20,982 nt of DNA from Desulfurococcales archaeon (GCA_027012045.1 JALUZI010000167.1:1-20982), one strand, 5' to 3'; counted from the first letter of the stretch, positions 13,153-20,982 are shown. Program-made: numbers and translations. The notes: generated by a model not told the origin, from the letters alone.

Positions 13153-15792
13153 TTATTTCTTCATAGCGTACCAGGCTGCGCCGATTATGATTACTATGAT
13201 TATTATCACACTAGCCCATAGCGCCGCGTTGCTGCCTCCTTTCTTGGTTCCTGTCTCTGTTGGCTGGCTTGTGCTCTGCGTAGTAGTGCTACTACTTGTT
13301 GTACTACTTGTGGTCTGTGTCGTTGTTGTGCTAGTAGTCGTACTTGTAGTTGTACTCGTGGTAGTACTCGTTGTTGTGCTCGTAGTGCTTGTTGAGGTGC
13401 TGGTTGTAGCTGCCATGTGTTGTAGTGTTAGGACTGACTGGTACTGTGCTGGATAGCTGTATCCTATTGGATATGCCAGTATCATTAGCTGGTACTGTCC
13501 CTCTGGCATGTCCTTCGGCAGCGAGGCTTTATACTGACCGTTACCCATCTGCTCTAGTGTCAGTGTCGTTAGCTCGAAAGTCTTCAGGTTAACTAGTAGC
13601 GGATATATTACTACGTTGTCCTTTGTTCCAGGCTGCCCGTTAATTTTAACGTTTATCAGAGCTATCGGTGTTCCCTTGGCGTTACTGGTAAGCTCTTCAG
13701 CCTTCACTTGTAGCTCGGCTTTCTTATAGGCAACCTCCTGCGCGACAGCGTTAAACGGTACTGGGAAGCCGAACACTCTCTTGAGTGTAGCCACATCGTT
13801 TGTTGCGTCGTAGCTTGTTAACATGAATGGGCCGTTTCCTATTACTAGGTGGTGATAACTATTGTAGAATGATACGAGATGATCCACCCTAGCCTTCCAC
13901 TCGTCCATAGTTAGGTAACCCATCTTTATGAGCTGCTGAACCCAGTCCGGCGGGTTGTCCTTAAGCTGCTGGAGGTTCTTTACCATAGCGCTGCACTGAT
14001 CGGGGGAGAGTAGGTGTATTATTTCTCCGTTGTTGTATATGTCGAAGTAGTAGTTGCCGGTCCTGGCCAGTGTGTCCATGGCAGCGTAGAGTTCTAGTGG
14101 GAAGCTTGTCCAGGGACTTGATGCTCCAGCGATTCTGCCATCATCGACGCTCTTGTAATTGGTATATACAGTGACAGAAGTATCATTGTTGATCTTAATG
14201 GCGACGAAATTGTTTACAGTTGTATACCAGTCGTAGACTAGGTTCGGGTCGTATCTAGTGTCGTTGGTCGTATTGGTGCTATCATCGAATGAGTACTCGA
14301 ATATCATGTAGTACCGTGATAATAGGTCGGCTAGGCTCTCGGTTGTACCGTCATGGAATTTAATCTTTCCTAGTAGACCTAAGTTATAGGTCACGGCGTT
14401 TATAGCAGTGGTAACATTAGCCTCTGACGCGTTTACGAACTTATGTAGGGCATGGTCGTATACTAGTGCGTCGCCAGGCACTTTTACTGGTCCCCTCTCG
14501 ACTTTCCATGTCGTCGTGTGCCCGGGACTCCATCCGGTCTTACCGTCAGTAGGTCTGCTCGTAACAGCAGGCCATGTTATAGCGTCAACTACAGGCCTAC
14601 TGTACATATCCTGCCATCCACCCATAGGGTTCCAGGACCATCCGGACTTGTAGACGTACCTGTTGGATACCCTTATAGTATCGGTCGTGTAGTGGAGGTT
14701 CAGCCAAGTATAGGTGTTCCATGGATACACTATTGGGCTCTGCACATAACCCGTTATACCCGGTGCAAATGGATACATGTCAGCAGTAGCAACAACGAAA
14801 GCTCTAATAGACTCCTGGAGACCAAGATCTATCAACTTGTTGATAGCCTTATAGAAGGCGTCAACAGTAGTGTAGTTACCCTCATCCAGTTTCATTGCTA
14901 TGTCATCTATTGTCTTGTTGGCATAGTTCCAGTATCCCGGAGTTCCTCTACCAGGCATGCTTCCCCATATGCTGCTAAAGAACCACACAGCGTCGTCGTA
15001 GTTGTACTGTGTCATACCAGTTATACCCCAACCCTCAGTATACAGACTCCACTCACATTTAGCTGGATCACTACGATATACTATCTGATACGCACCACTG
15101 AAGTCCTTGTATATCCTCTTAACAGTCAGGTTAGCCTCTTTCTCAAGAATATCTGCAACAATGTTGCCGACATCCTTACGTTTATCCTCAGTCCTAATAA
15201 TGAACTTCACAGTAACAGGCTTGCCATCTTTATACCATTTACCGTCCTTAAGCTGCGCCCCGTTTGCTAACAGTGCTTCCTTGAGTAATTGAAGTCCATA
15301 TTTCTTACCCTTACTGTCTATAAGGCTCTGCCATCTTGCTAATGTTCCAAGGAGATGGGGGTAGTCGGGCATCATAGGTATATATGATGTTAACGTAGGT
15401 AGAGCAGCACCTTTGTAGACGTTAGTCGCTATCTGGTCTCTAGGTATGAGGAACTGCAGTGCAAGTCTAGCTCTTCTGTCCGCGAATATGTTGAATGAAC
15501 CGTCTGTACAGTTTGGTGCAGGGTTCACGTAAATATCTACCAAACCACTATAAGCTCTTACTATGTTAAACCCATGTTTCTGTAAATTGTTTACTGTGTC
15601 AACTTTTTCCATGGCAAATAGTCTTGCCTGGGTCTCTCCGTTTAGTAGTGACTGAGCTGCCGTGTTTTCATCCTCTATTCTAGCTATAGTCACCTTGTCT
15701 ACTAATACTCCTTGCTGTGCTGATGTATGGAACACTGGTAGCAATGGCACGAGCATTAATGCAACTAGTAATAACGAAATTGCTCTTTTCAC
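13153..15792 (-). CDS. Membrane-anchored solute-binding protein, SBP family 5-like with permuted order
   Basis: Extracellular receptor of the importer, probably for peptides or related solutes. Residues 1-26 form a signal peptide (MKRAISLLLVALMLVPLLPV). Residues 32-365 resemble the C-terminal half of family 5 proteins: AQSLLNGETQARL, RRARLALQFLIPRDQI, KPVTVKFIIRTEDKRK, TEGWG. Residues 370-675 resemble the N-terminal half: GWSPGHTTTWKVE, KIKFHDGTTESLADL, VIGNGPFMLTSYD. The halves are thus swapped. Residues 705-790 look like a beta-rich domain, 794-853 are a Ser/Thr-rich linker likely glycosylated, and 856-876 are a transmembrane anchor ending AMKK. Many Asn-X-Ser/Thr sites occur. GTG 15792 is set by GAGGTGA 6 nt before. 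Its length of 879 residues is far above the usual 500-600. Confidence 0.88.
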   Translation of the reverse strand: MKRAISLLLVALMLVPLLPVFHTSAQQGVLVDKVTIARIEDENTAAQSLLNGETQARLFAMEKVDTVNNLQKHGFNIVRAYSGLVDIYVNPAPNCTDGSFNIFADRRARLALQFLIPRDQIATNVYKGAALPTLTSYIPMMPDYPHLLGTLARWQSLIDSKGKKYGLQLLKEALLANGAQLKDGKWYKDGKPVTVKFIIRTEDKRKDVGNIVADILEKEANLTVKRIYKDFSGAYQIVYRSDPAKCEWSLYTEGWGITGMTQYNYDDAVWFFSSIWGSMPGRGTPGYWNYANKTIDDIAMKLDEGNYTTVDAFYKAINKLIDLGLQESIRAFVVATADMYPFAPGITGYVQSPIVYPWNTYTWLNLHYTTDTIRVSNRYVYKSGWSWNPMGGWQDMYSRPVVDAITWPAVTSRPTDGKTGWSPGHTTTWKVERGPVKVPGDALVYDHALHKFVNASEANVTTAINAVTYNLGLLGKIKFHDGTTESLADLLSRYYMIFEYSFDDSTNTTNDTRYDPNLVYDWYTTVNNFVAIKINNDTSVTVYTNYKSVDDGRIAGASSPWTSFPLELYAAMDTLARTGNYYFDIYNNGEIIHLLSPDQCSAMVKNLQQLKDNPPDWVQQLIKMGYLTMDEWKARVDHLVSFYNSYHHLVIGNGPFMLTSYDATNDVATLKRVFGFPVPFNAVAQEVAYKKAELQVKAEELTSNAKGTPIALINVKINGQPGTKDNVVIYPLLVNLKTFELTTLTLEQMGNGQYKASLPKDMPEGQYQLMILAYPIGYSYPAQYQSVLTLQHMAATTSTSTSTTSTTTSTTTSTTTSTTTSTTTTQTTSSTTSSSTTTQSTSQPTETGTKKGGSNAALWASVIIIIVIIIGAAWYAMKK
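13255..13410 (-). repeat. Degenerate tandem repeat encoding the Ser/Thr-rich linker
   Basis: About 12-nt units encode repeated Ser-Thr-Thr-Thr. Third-base variation between units shows the repeat is old and selected at the protein level rather than recently slipped. It produces spurious Val/Leu-rich frames on the opposite strand. Confidence 0.85.
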
Positions 15793-15835
15793 AATATTTC
15801 ACCTCATCGTTCGACTAAGGTATTTCTTAATGGTC

Positions 15836-15851
15836 GTATATTATAATACGG
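15836..15851 (-). promoter_or_regulatory. Putative TATA region with inverted-repeat arms before the binding-protein gene
   Basis: CGTAT and ATACG arms flank an AT core (TATTATAATA type) about 45-60 nt before GTG 15792. The 175-nt gap also holds a T-run on the minus strand (AAAAA on + at 15924-15928) that may end part of the dppC transcript, so the abundant receptor could be expressed separately. Confidence 0.4.
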
Positions 15852-15967
15852 TGTTGAGGCTGATTATAAAGTTATTCCTACGGCTTTTATGGATTTGAAC
15901 AAATATTCTGAAAGTCATTACGGCAAAAAGAGGAGAAAGTTATCCTAAATGTGTATATAATTTTAGA

Positions 15968-17512
15968 TTACTTCTGTAATTTAGGTGCTACTAATGGTTC
16001 TATCGCTCTGCCGATTAGCAAAAATGTCGCCGAGAAAACAACTAAAGCCAGCCCGGGAAATAGGTATGTCCACCACCACCCATTGATTACGGCTTGTGAA
16101 TCATAGGCGTTCTGCAACATTTTTCCCCATGTTGGTGCCGTTGGATCTCCAAATCCGAGTAAACTGAGGCCAGCTTCAGTTACGATTATACCAGGAATGC
16201 TTAGTACTGCTATAGCCAGTGTATATGGAAGTATTTGTGGGAAAATATGTCTTAAAATAATTCTGCTGGTAGAAGCACCGGATGCTTTAGCTGCTTCAAT
16301 ATACAATTGTTCGCTTATTTGTAAGGCCGCACTACGCACTATAATTACTGGTCCCGCCCAGAACAGTATTATCATTAGAAATGCCAGCATGTTTAAGTTA
16401 ATTGTTTGTCTAAATACGTATGATAGGACTATAAGTATTGGTAGGAATGGAAGTGAGTTTACAATATCTGCGACTCTCATTAAAGCTTCACCTTTAATAT
16501 CTTTCCAATAGCCAGCTAGCGTACCATATATAGCGCCAATGAATGTGGATATGAATGTTACTGTAAAGCCAATGTAGAAGGCATATGGGATCCCTAGCAA
16601 TAATCCAAGTCCAATAGGTCTTCCTACGTTATCTGTTCCAAACAGACCATAGCAGTTACTCATGAACTTCCATTGAAAAGCTTCTAGCCCAATTTTGTTC
16701 TTTTCTATGTTTATTTTAGCTCCGGGTTCAAGTAGGAATTCAAGTGATAAGTATATAGTATAATTTCCTTTCATCGGTTTTAATTTAATATTACCCGTCG
16801 TATCTTTCACTAATGTGCCAAGCATTAAATCTGATATTTTATAGCTGGATAAGGATACCTTGTTATCATATATTTTCTGTAAACTACTCATGAGGTAGGG
16901 ATAAATGGGGGAATTCTTATTTATACTGTTGATACTTAGTGGCTGTAGATTTATTTTCCCCTTTATTTGAGAGCCTGTCGACCCATAGAGCAATATCAGT
17001 TTATTGGTTTCTATTGTGGAATTAAATAGTGTAATTTTAGAGCCGTCAGGTCTTTCTAGATAATATAGCAATTTTACATATGAAAGGTTTACTCCTGTCC
17101 TTATTGAAGTAACCAATAAGATGTCGCTTGGAAATGCATTAGACGTGTAGATAAATCGTCCGGTATATGTTAATTTGTATCCCATTATCTTTTTAGGCCC
17201 AAATATTCCTGGAATAGTAATTACACCTTTCTTTATTCCAGTAGTATTTAAGCTATCTTTTGAAATGATGAATCCCTTGAATTTATTATGCACGGACCAG
17301 CAAGGCGGTGCATTTAATGGATAATTGTATATCCAATCGGAAGCTACTCCTCTTCCATAACTTGTTGTTACAGTTGGATAGTAGTAAATCATTACCACTG
17401 CTGCTAGCATTATAAATATAATGAGTAACGAGACTCCTATTTTACCAGACCATGTATATAATATTATTCTCGTAGTGTTGCCTATTCTCTTTTTTAACTC
17501 ATATTTTACCAT
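15968..17512 (-). CDS. Peptide ABC importer permease, DppC/OppC family, with large extracytoplasmic insert
   Basis: Channel-forming membrane subunit. The first transmembrane helix is at about residues 26-45. The usual GTDxxGR motif appears as FGTDNVGRP at 291-299 instead of near residue 70-80. It is followed by the permease core helices and the ATPase-contact EAA loop (EAAKASGAS...RIILRHIFP) near 406. GLSLLGFG and a final helix near 480-500 complete the fold. Residues about 48-285 form an inserted soluble domain rich in strands and Asn, predicted outside the cell. Total length is 514 versus about 300 normally. ATG 17512 follows GGGTGGT and lies 10 nt after the dppB stop. The insert is noticeably AT-rich. 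Confidence 0.92.
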   Translation of the reverse strand: MVKYELKKRIGNTTRIILYTWSGKIGVSLLIIFIMLAAVVMIYYYPTVTTSYGRGVASDWIYNYPLNAPPCWSVHNKFKGFIISKDSLNTTGIKKGVITIPGIFGPKKIMGYKLTYTGRFIYTSNAFPSDILLVTSIRTGVNLSYVKLLYYLERPDGSKITLFNSTIETNKLILLYGSTGSQIKGKINLQPLSINSINKNSPIYPYLMSSLQKIYDNKVSLSSYKISDLMLGTLVKDTTGNIKLKPMKGNYTIYLSLEFLLEPGAKINIEKNKIGLEAFQWKFMSNCYGLFGTDNVGRPIGLGLLLGIPYAFYIGFTVTFISTFIGAIYGTLAGYWKDIKGEALMRVADIVNSLPFLPILIVLSYVFRQTINLNMLAFLMIILFWAGPVIIVRSAALQISEQLYIEAAKASGASTSRIILRHIFPQILPYTLAIAVLSIPGIIVTEAGLSLLGFGDPTAPTWGKMLQNAYDSQAVINGWWWTYLFPGLALVVFSATFLLIGRAIEPLVAPKLQK

Positions 17513-17522
17513 CTATACCACC

Positions 17523-18545
17523 CTATGCTCTCTTTATTCTTGGATCAAGGTATGTATACAGTATATCTAGGAGGAACCTAGTGAGTAGATAGAGAAGTGT
17601 AGTTATATATGTCAACTCTACTAGAACAGGCACGTCGTTGTATTCGATTGCATCCCAATATAGCCTACCCATTCCAAACCAGTTGAATATCAATTCAGTT
17701 ATTATTGCTCCATTAACAACACTCAGTATAATACTGAATAGCACCATCGTAACAATAGGTGGAGCCGACGCCCTTAGGACATGCTTTCTTAATACGTCCC
17801 TTTCCGGTACACCTTTAGCCCTAGCTACTGTAACAAAGTCCTCGTTAAAGATGTCTAGAAAGATGTTTCTCATTCTAAAAGCAGAGTCTCCTATGCTTAG
17901 AAGTGTGACCGTCATCACTGGCAAGGCCATTCTGTTCAATACCTGGATTGGGTCTTTCCAATTGGTCTGCGCTGCGGGACCAGCGAAAATATGCCATTTG
18001 TATGCAAATAAATAGATAAATACCATGGCGAGCCACCACCAAGGCATGCTTACGCTGAATACACTCCATCCCATTACTGTGTTATCGATTACTCCTCCAG
18101 GTCTTCTTGCCGCGTAGAGCGCTAAGGGGAGTGCAAACAGTATCGTAAGAACCGATGAAGTCGTAAACAGGAGAATAGAAAACGGCATTCTCTCCGCTAT
18201 GATATAGAGGACTTTTCGACTGCCCTGATGGAAATACTGTGTAGTCATTAAAGTTGCATTAAGATCTTTAAACGTCAATAAGTCTTTCGTAAATCTGAAA
18301 GCAAGAACATACCAAGGCTTATCTAATCCATTACTTTTAATATAAGCCTGCAACCTCTCATTTAGCCATTCACGTTTTTCCTCCGGAGTCAACCCTTGGA
18401 GATTTTTTAATTGCTGCTGTAACAATTCTCTTTCTTTATCTATTTGTATCTGTGCAAGAGGACCGCTGGTTATTGAGGCTACTATGTATGTTACTGCAAC
18501 AAGAACTATCAATAGATTAATAAACTTTACTATCAACCAACGCAA
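17523..18545 (-). CDS. Peptide ABC importer permease, DppB/OppB family
   Basis: Channel-forming membrane partner of DppC. The first helix is at about residues 5-25. A charged extracytoplasmic segment (about 27-110) includes a predicted helical stretch rich in Glu, Lys and Gln. The permease core begins near 117, with helices near 120-145, 158-186, 207-222, 260-282 and 308-330. The EAA loop DFVTVARAKGVPERDVLRKHVLRAS lies near 236-260. Length 340 is usual. The start TTG 18545 sits behind GGTGGTGAT. It is the first gene of the transporter cluster and faces a 130-nt divergent promoter region with a perfect 16-bp palindrome. Confidence 0.93.
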   Translation of the reverse strand: MRWLIVKFINLLIVLVAVTYIVASITSGPLAQIQIDKERELLQQQLKNLQGLTPEEKREWLNERLQAYIKSNGLDKPWYVLAFRFTKDLLTFKDLNATLMTTQYFHQGSRKVLYIIAERMPFSILLFTTSSVLTILFALPLALYAARRPGGVIDNTVMGWSVFSVSMPWWWLAMVFIYLFAYKWHIFAGPAAQTNWKDPIQVLNRMALPVMTVTLLSIGDSAFRMRNIFLDIFNEDFVTVARAKGVPERDVLRKHVLRASAPPIVTMVLFSIILSVVNGAIITELIFNWFGMGRLYWDAIEYNDVPVLVELTYITTLLYLLTRFLLDILYTYLDPRIKRA

Positions 18546-18594
18546 AAATCACCACCACCCTCACTAAACACATGCATATCCCTATTACCGCCAC

Positions 18595-18610
18595 ATCCAT
18601 TATAATGGAT
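18595..18610 (-). promoter_or_regulatory. Perfect 16-bp palindrome over the putative dppB TATA box (operator candidate)
   Basis: ATCCATTATAATGGAT is identical on both strands. Its centre TTATAA is a plausible TATA box about 50 nt before the dppB start. A dimeric repressor or the transcription machinery could bind here. Confidence 0.45.
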
Positions 18611-18625
18611 AATCCCTTGTTTCTA

Positions 18626-18644
18626 CATTATATAATTAATATGG
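18626..18644 (+). promoter_or_regulatory. Putative TATA region for the orphan gene at 18677
   Basis: ATTATATAATTAATATGG lies about 35-50 nt upstream of ATG 18677, on the other side of the same divergent region. GGTGG immediately before the ATG (about 18668-18673) serves as ribosome-binding site. Confidence 0.35.
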
Positions 18645-18676
18645 CACCCTGAACCTTATATCCTGAAGGTGGTTTC

Positions 18677-19279
18677 ATGCAGCTCAGAATAGCACTACCG
18701 TTTGTTAAGTTTGAACAGAAAGGGAAAATTTTCTATTGCGAGAATCATTTGATAAGATTCTTATTAGGGACACCGAAAATTTATTCTCTTATTTACTCGA
18801 GGGATCTCGGGTTTACACGTTATCCTTTGAAAGGATTTAGAGAATTAGAGCCGCTATTTCATGGTGACGACTTAGTTAAGCATGTGATGGAGAATATAAC
18901 AAACCTTTTTTCTCTAGCTGAAGAAAATATTCAGGCAATAGAATCACTGTCAATAAAGGATATAGCACGTTTTCTCCTGTCCTATATTGCAGGACTAGGA
19001 TATTCAAATAAGAGACCCAGAATTAAAACCGATAAGAGTCGAGTAGAATTAAACAATGCTTATTATTATGTTAGGAATGTACTCAAACTGAATTATAAAG
19101 AGCCTGTAAGTGTGAAGGATTATCTCTGGCTTAATATAGAAGGGATCGAAAAGGATGGTTCCATAAGCTTTTTTATAGTGAAGGAAAACCGGGAAAGGGT
19201 CTCTTACCGCGTCCTTGAGTTGTTGGTATCTAGCATGGCTAATATGAAGGACTATATATTAAAAGTGGGGTCGGAGTGA
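18677..19279 (+). CDS. Uncharacterised protein divergent from the importer
   Basis: I do not recognise this 200-residue protein. It has no signal peptide, no transmembrane helix and no obvious metal-binding or nucleotide-binding motif. It begins MQLRIALPFVKFEQKGKIFYC and is rich in Lys, Leu, Tyr and Ile. Predicted secondary structure by eye is mixed, with helices around 65-105 and 175-195. A good GGTGG ribosome-binding site before the ATG, its own promoter-like sequence and an open frame of normal composition support a real gene. Base composition is AT-rich, like dppB and dppC. Its divergent position next to the importer would suit a regulator or accessory factor, but no DNA-binding helix-turn-helix is evident, so no function is assigned. 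Confidence 0.75.
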   Translation: MQLRIALPFVKFEQKGKIFYCENHLIRFLLGTPKIYSLIYSRDLGFTRYPLKGFRELEPLFHGDDLVKHVMENITNLFSLAEENIQAIESLSIKDIARFLLSYIAGLGYSNKRPRIKTDKSRVELNNAYYYVRNVLKLNYKEPVSVKDYLWLNIEGIEKDGSISFFIVKENRERVSYRVLELLVSSMANMKDYILKVGSE

Positions 19280-19350
19280 GTTGGTTGTCTTCATATTTAT
19301 CGCAGGCTGCCCACCTCGTCATCCCCGGTTAGACGATGGTTCAAGGCTAG

Positions 19351-19372
19351 TTTAAATAGTCTTTTTAAATAG
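19351..19372 (+). promoter_or_regulatory. Duplicated TATA-like boxes of the TBP gene
   Basis: TTTAAATAG occurs at 19351-19359 and again at 19364-19372, the second within CTTTTTAAATAGG, a strong BRE/TATA match. Transcription from the second box would start near 19390-19395, just before the TBP coding region. Confidence 0.55.
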
Positions 19373-19404
19373 GCAGTGCATTTAAGTAGACTTGGGTGCT
19401 TGTG

Positions 19405-19995
19405 TTGGTAGAGGATAAGTTCGAGCCTCAGGTTCAAATCGAAAATATCGTTGCGACGGTAATCCTGGAACACGAATTGGATCTCCAACTCATCGAGTCA
19501 AAGATAGAGGATGTAGAATACAATCCTGACAGGTTCCCCGGACTAATATACAGGCTTCACGTGCCGAAAGTCACGGCTCTAATATTCAAGTCGGGTAAAA
19601 TGGTGGTAACAGGAGCTAAGAGTGTTAACCAACTGGTAAATGCTGTTAAGATCATTATGAAAAACCTCAAGGAAAGAGGTATTCCACTACATGGTAGGCC
19701 TAGAATCCAGGTTCAGAACATTGTGGCTTCAGCAAATCTAGGAGTCGAAGTTGACCTAGAGAAGACAGCGTTGCTCATAGAGAACACAATGTATGAGCCT
19801 GAGCAGTTCCCGGGTCTGATATATAGGATGAGGGATCCGTATGTTGTTCTACTAATATTCAGTAGCGGCCGCATGGTCATAACCGGTGCTAAGAGAGAGG
19901 AAGAAGTGTATAAGGCTGTAGAAAAAGTCTTCAAGACTCTCAAGGAGAAGGGTTGTATAAGGGAGTACGAGTATGAGGAAGAGGAATTCCTCTAG
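19405..19995 (+). CDS. tbp: TATA-box-binding protein (TBP)
   Basis: General transcription factor that binds the TATA box and recruits TFB and RNA polymerase. Two saddle repeats of about 90 residues are obvious: IENIVATVILEHELDL...RFPGLIYRLHVPKVTALIFKSGKMVVTGAK and VQNIVASANLGVEVDL...QFPGLIYRMRDPYVVLLIFSSGRMVITGAK. The C-terminal tail is acidic (EYEYEEEEF), as is common in archaeal TBPs. The frame opens at GTG 19396. GGGTG at 19394-19398 is well placed for TTG 19405, giving MVEDKFEPQVQIENI, so that start is chosen; GTG 19402 is also possible. The stop overlaps that of the convergent phosphoesterase gene by 3 bases. Confidence 0.97.
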   Translation: MVEDKFEPQVQIENIVATVILEHELDLQLIESKIEDVEYNPDRFPGLIYRLHVPKVTALIFKSGKMVVTGAKSVNQLVNAVKIIMKNLKERGIPLHGRPRIQVQNIVASANLGVEVDLEKTALLIENTMYEPEQFPGLIYRMRDPYVVLLIFSSGRMVITGAKREEEVYKAVEKVFKTLKEKGCIREYEYEEEEFL

Positions 19996-20759
19996 GCAAC
20001 TAGGTAATCCCTCAAATACCTCATTTCAGGCATTTCTATAGTCATACCCGAATCAGAAACGTATAACTGGCTTAGCTCGGGCTTTCCGTACTTCTTAATA
20101 ATCGGGGATAGATAGCCGCTTCTCTCATAGGAAATAGGGTTGCCTGACTGGTATACACCTAAGGCTGGCATAACCAGCAATCTTGTATCACAGCAATCCA
20201 AAGGCATTAACAGAAAAACGGGGAACCGTGATACAGAGGCCCCACCCATCTTCACCGCGGCCACCGGATGCTCATGACCCATTACTAAGAGTTTATACCT
20301 ACTCAGGATTTCCTCGTCGAGTAGTATGTGGCCATGTGTGATAGCAATGTTGTTATCGAGCTCCAGTATATCATCCACAATACGGACATTCAAATTGGCC
20401 AGTAATCCCTTTATGAATGTGTCATGGTTTCCCCGGACGAGAACAACGTCTTTCACACCATAACTGTAAATAGTGTTCACGAATTTCTCGATCTCCACTC
20501 TTTCCTGCCACGTTAACGCTTCAAACTTGTGTTTCAAATCACCTGCAATAACAAGCCTCCTTATACCATGAGAATTCACCGCATCCCTTATGTCTTGCAA
20601 CGCGTGTTTCAACTGTACTCTAGGTAGGAAGGCGCCTTCAAGCTCTGCTTCGGACTCATATCCTAGGTGGATATCGCTCACTATAAGCGTGTCCTTGTAT
20701 ACTAGCACTCTCTTACCTTCCGGTATAGATAAGTCTTCAAGTATCTCCAACGGATTCAC
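19992..20759 (-). CDS. Metallophosphoesterase, PdeM-like (helicase/ligase-associated type)
   Basis: Calcineurin-fold metallophosphoesterase, probably acting on nucleic acid or a small phosphodiester. The five metal-site motifs are complete: SDIHLG (Asp29, His31), AGDLKHKF (73-79), RGNHD (109-113), ITHGH (140-144) and MGHEHP (160-165). DLKH and THGH are typical of the PdeM/YkuE-type branch, linked in bacteria to DNA-end processing; that role is not shown here. Length 255 is usual. GTG 20759 is preceded by GGGAGTGT; TTG 20750 is an alternative. A TATA-like CTTATAAG lies at about 20818-20825. Confidence 0.88.
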   Translation of the reverse strand: MNPLEILEDLSIPEGKRVLVYKDTLIVSDIHLGYESEAELEGAFLPRVQLKHALQDIRDAVNSHGIRRLVIAGDLKHKFEALTWQERVEIEKFVNTIYSYGVKDVVLVRGNHDTFIKGLLANLNVRIVDDILELDNNIAITHGHILLDEEILSRYKLLVMGHEHPVAAVKMGGASVSRFPVFLLMPLDCCDTRLLVMPALGVYQSGNPISYERSGYLSPIIKKYGKPELSQLYVSDSGMTIEMPEMRYLRDYLVA

Positions 20760-20815
20760 ACACTCCCAGTGGTTAAATCCGCTATGTCTACTCTAAAACA
20801 AGTTCTGGTCTACAG

Positions 20816-20825
20816 ATCTTATAAG
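20816..20825 (-). promoter_or_regulatory. Putative TATA box of the metallophosphoesterase gene
   Basis: Minus strand reads GGGCTTATAAGATC, with TATA about 60 nt before the GTG start and a leader of about 35 nt. The rest of 20760-20881 shows no gene. Confidence 0.4.
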
Positions 20826-20879
20826 CCCAACGTAAAAGCTGCTCGGTTGAAAGAATAGGAGCCTTGTGGGCGGCGGGAA

Positions 20880-20982
<103 letters not shown>

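Noticed and set aside
13136..13456. Open frame on + encoding a Val/Leu-rich, membrane-like peptide
   Set aside because: It is the complement of the Ser/Thr-rich linker repeat; the apparent hydrophobic protein is an artefact of ACN/AGY codons read backwards.
14518..15270. Long open frame (250 codons) on the + strand
   Set aside because: It lies wholly antisense to the solute-binding protein gene, has low-complexity Val/Ser/Thr/Ile composition with no recognisable motif, and no ribosome-binding site.
19297..19350. Possible small RNA in the gap before tbp
   Set aside because: Only a 4-bp stem (CGTC/GACG) can be drawn and no guide-RNA boxes are in place; nothing beyond promoter elements is supported.

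Overview
The window is archaeal and looks like a hyperthermophilic crenarchaeon (Thermoprotei). Desulfurococcales is my best order-level guess, with low confidence. Support: an archaeal-type ProRS, TBP with an acidic C-terminal tail, archaeal D-aminoacyl-tRNA deacylase (DTD2), TrmY, an inositol-phospholipid-type CDP-alcohol transferase, the thiolase/HMG-CoA synthase/DUF35 mevalonate cluster, two tRNAs with bulge-helix-bulge introns, frequent GTG/TTG starts, TATA promoters and Shine-Dalgarno sites of the GGTGA type. No insertion sequence, phage gene or CRISPR array was seen. No gene-free stretch exceeds about 300 bases.

Layout. 1-820 (-): 5' part of proS, cut by the window edge. 924-1518 (+): TrmY-like tRNA methyltransferase with no in-frame normal start. 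1496-2921 (-): CDP-alcohol phosphatidyltransferase overlapping endonuclease IV. 3073-3390 (-): small thioredoxin-fold-like protein without CXXC. 3447-3530: GC-rich, strongly foldable non-coding segment. 3558-4436 (+): DTD2. 4464-4567 (-): tRNA-Cys with intron. 4646-6198 (+): E1-like ThiF/MoeB enzyme plus a DUF429 RNase H-fold protein. 6246-7520 (+): class II HMG-CoA reductase. 7491-10815 (-): HMG-CoA synthase, a thiolase with no cysteine at all, a DUF35 zinc-ribbon/OB protein, and a truncated protein that resembles the N-terminal domain of class I HMG-CoA reductase. 10921-18545 (-): a peptide-type ABC importer (DppB, DppC, substrate-binding protein, DppD, DppF). 18677-19279 (+): orphan gene. 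19405-19995 (+): TBP. 19992-20759 (-): PdeM-like metallophosphoesterase. 20882-20982 (-): tRNA-Lys(CTT) with a variable-loop intron, its first 8 nt lying beyond the window.

How the genes fit together. The mevalonate block (6246-10815) holds HMG-CoA synthase, its usual thiolase and DUF35 partners, and HMG-CoA reductase, so it should feed isoprenoid (archaeal membrane lipid) synthesis. It is unusual in three ways. The thiolase has lost its nucleophilic cysteine. The gene at the end of the operon looks like a decayed or repurposed class I reductase. The intact reductase is of class II and sits convergently on the other strand. This is the best candidate for an undescribed arrangement. The second candidate is the importer: its membrane-anchored binding protein appears circularly permuted relative to the SBP_bac_5 family, and DppC carries a large extra domain outside the membrane that could dock with it.
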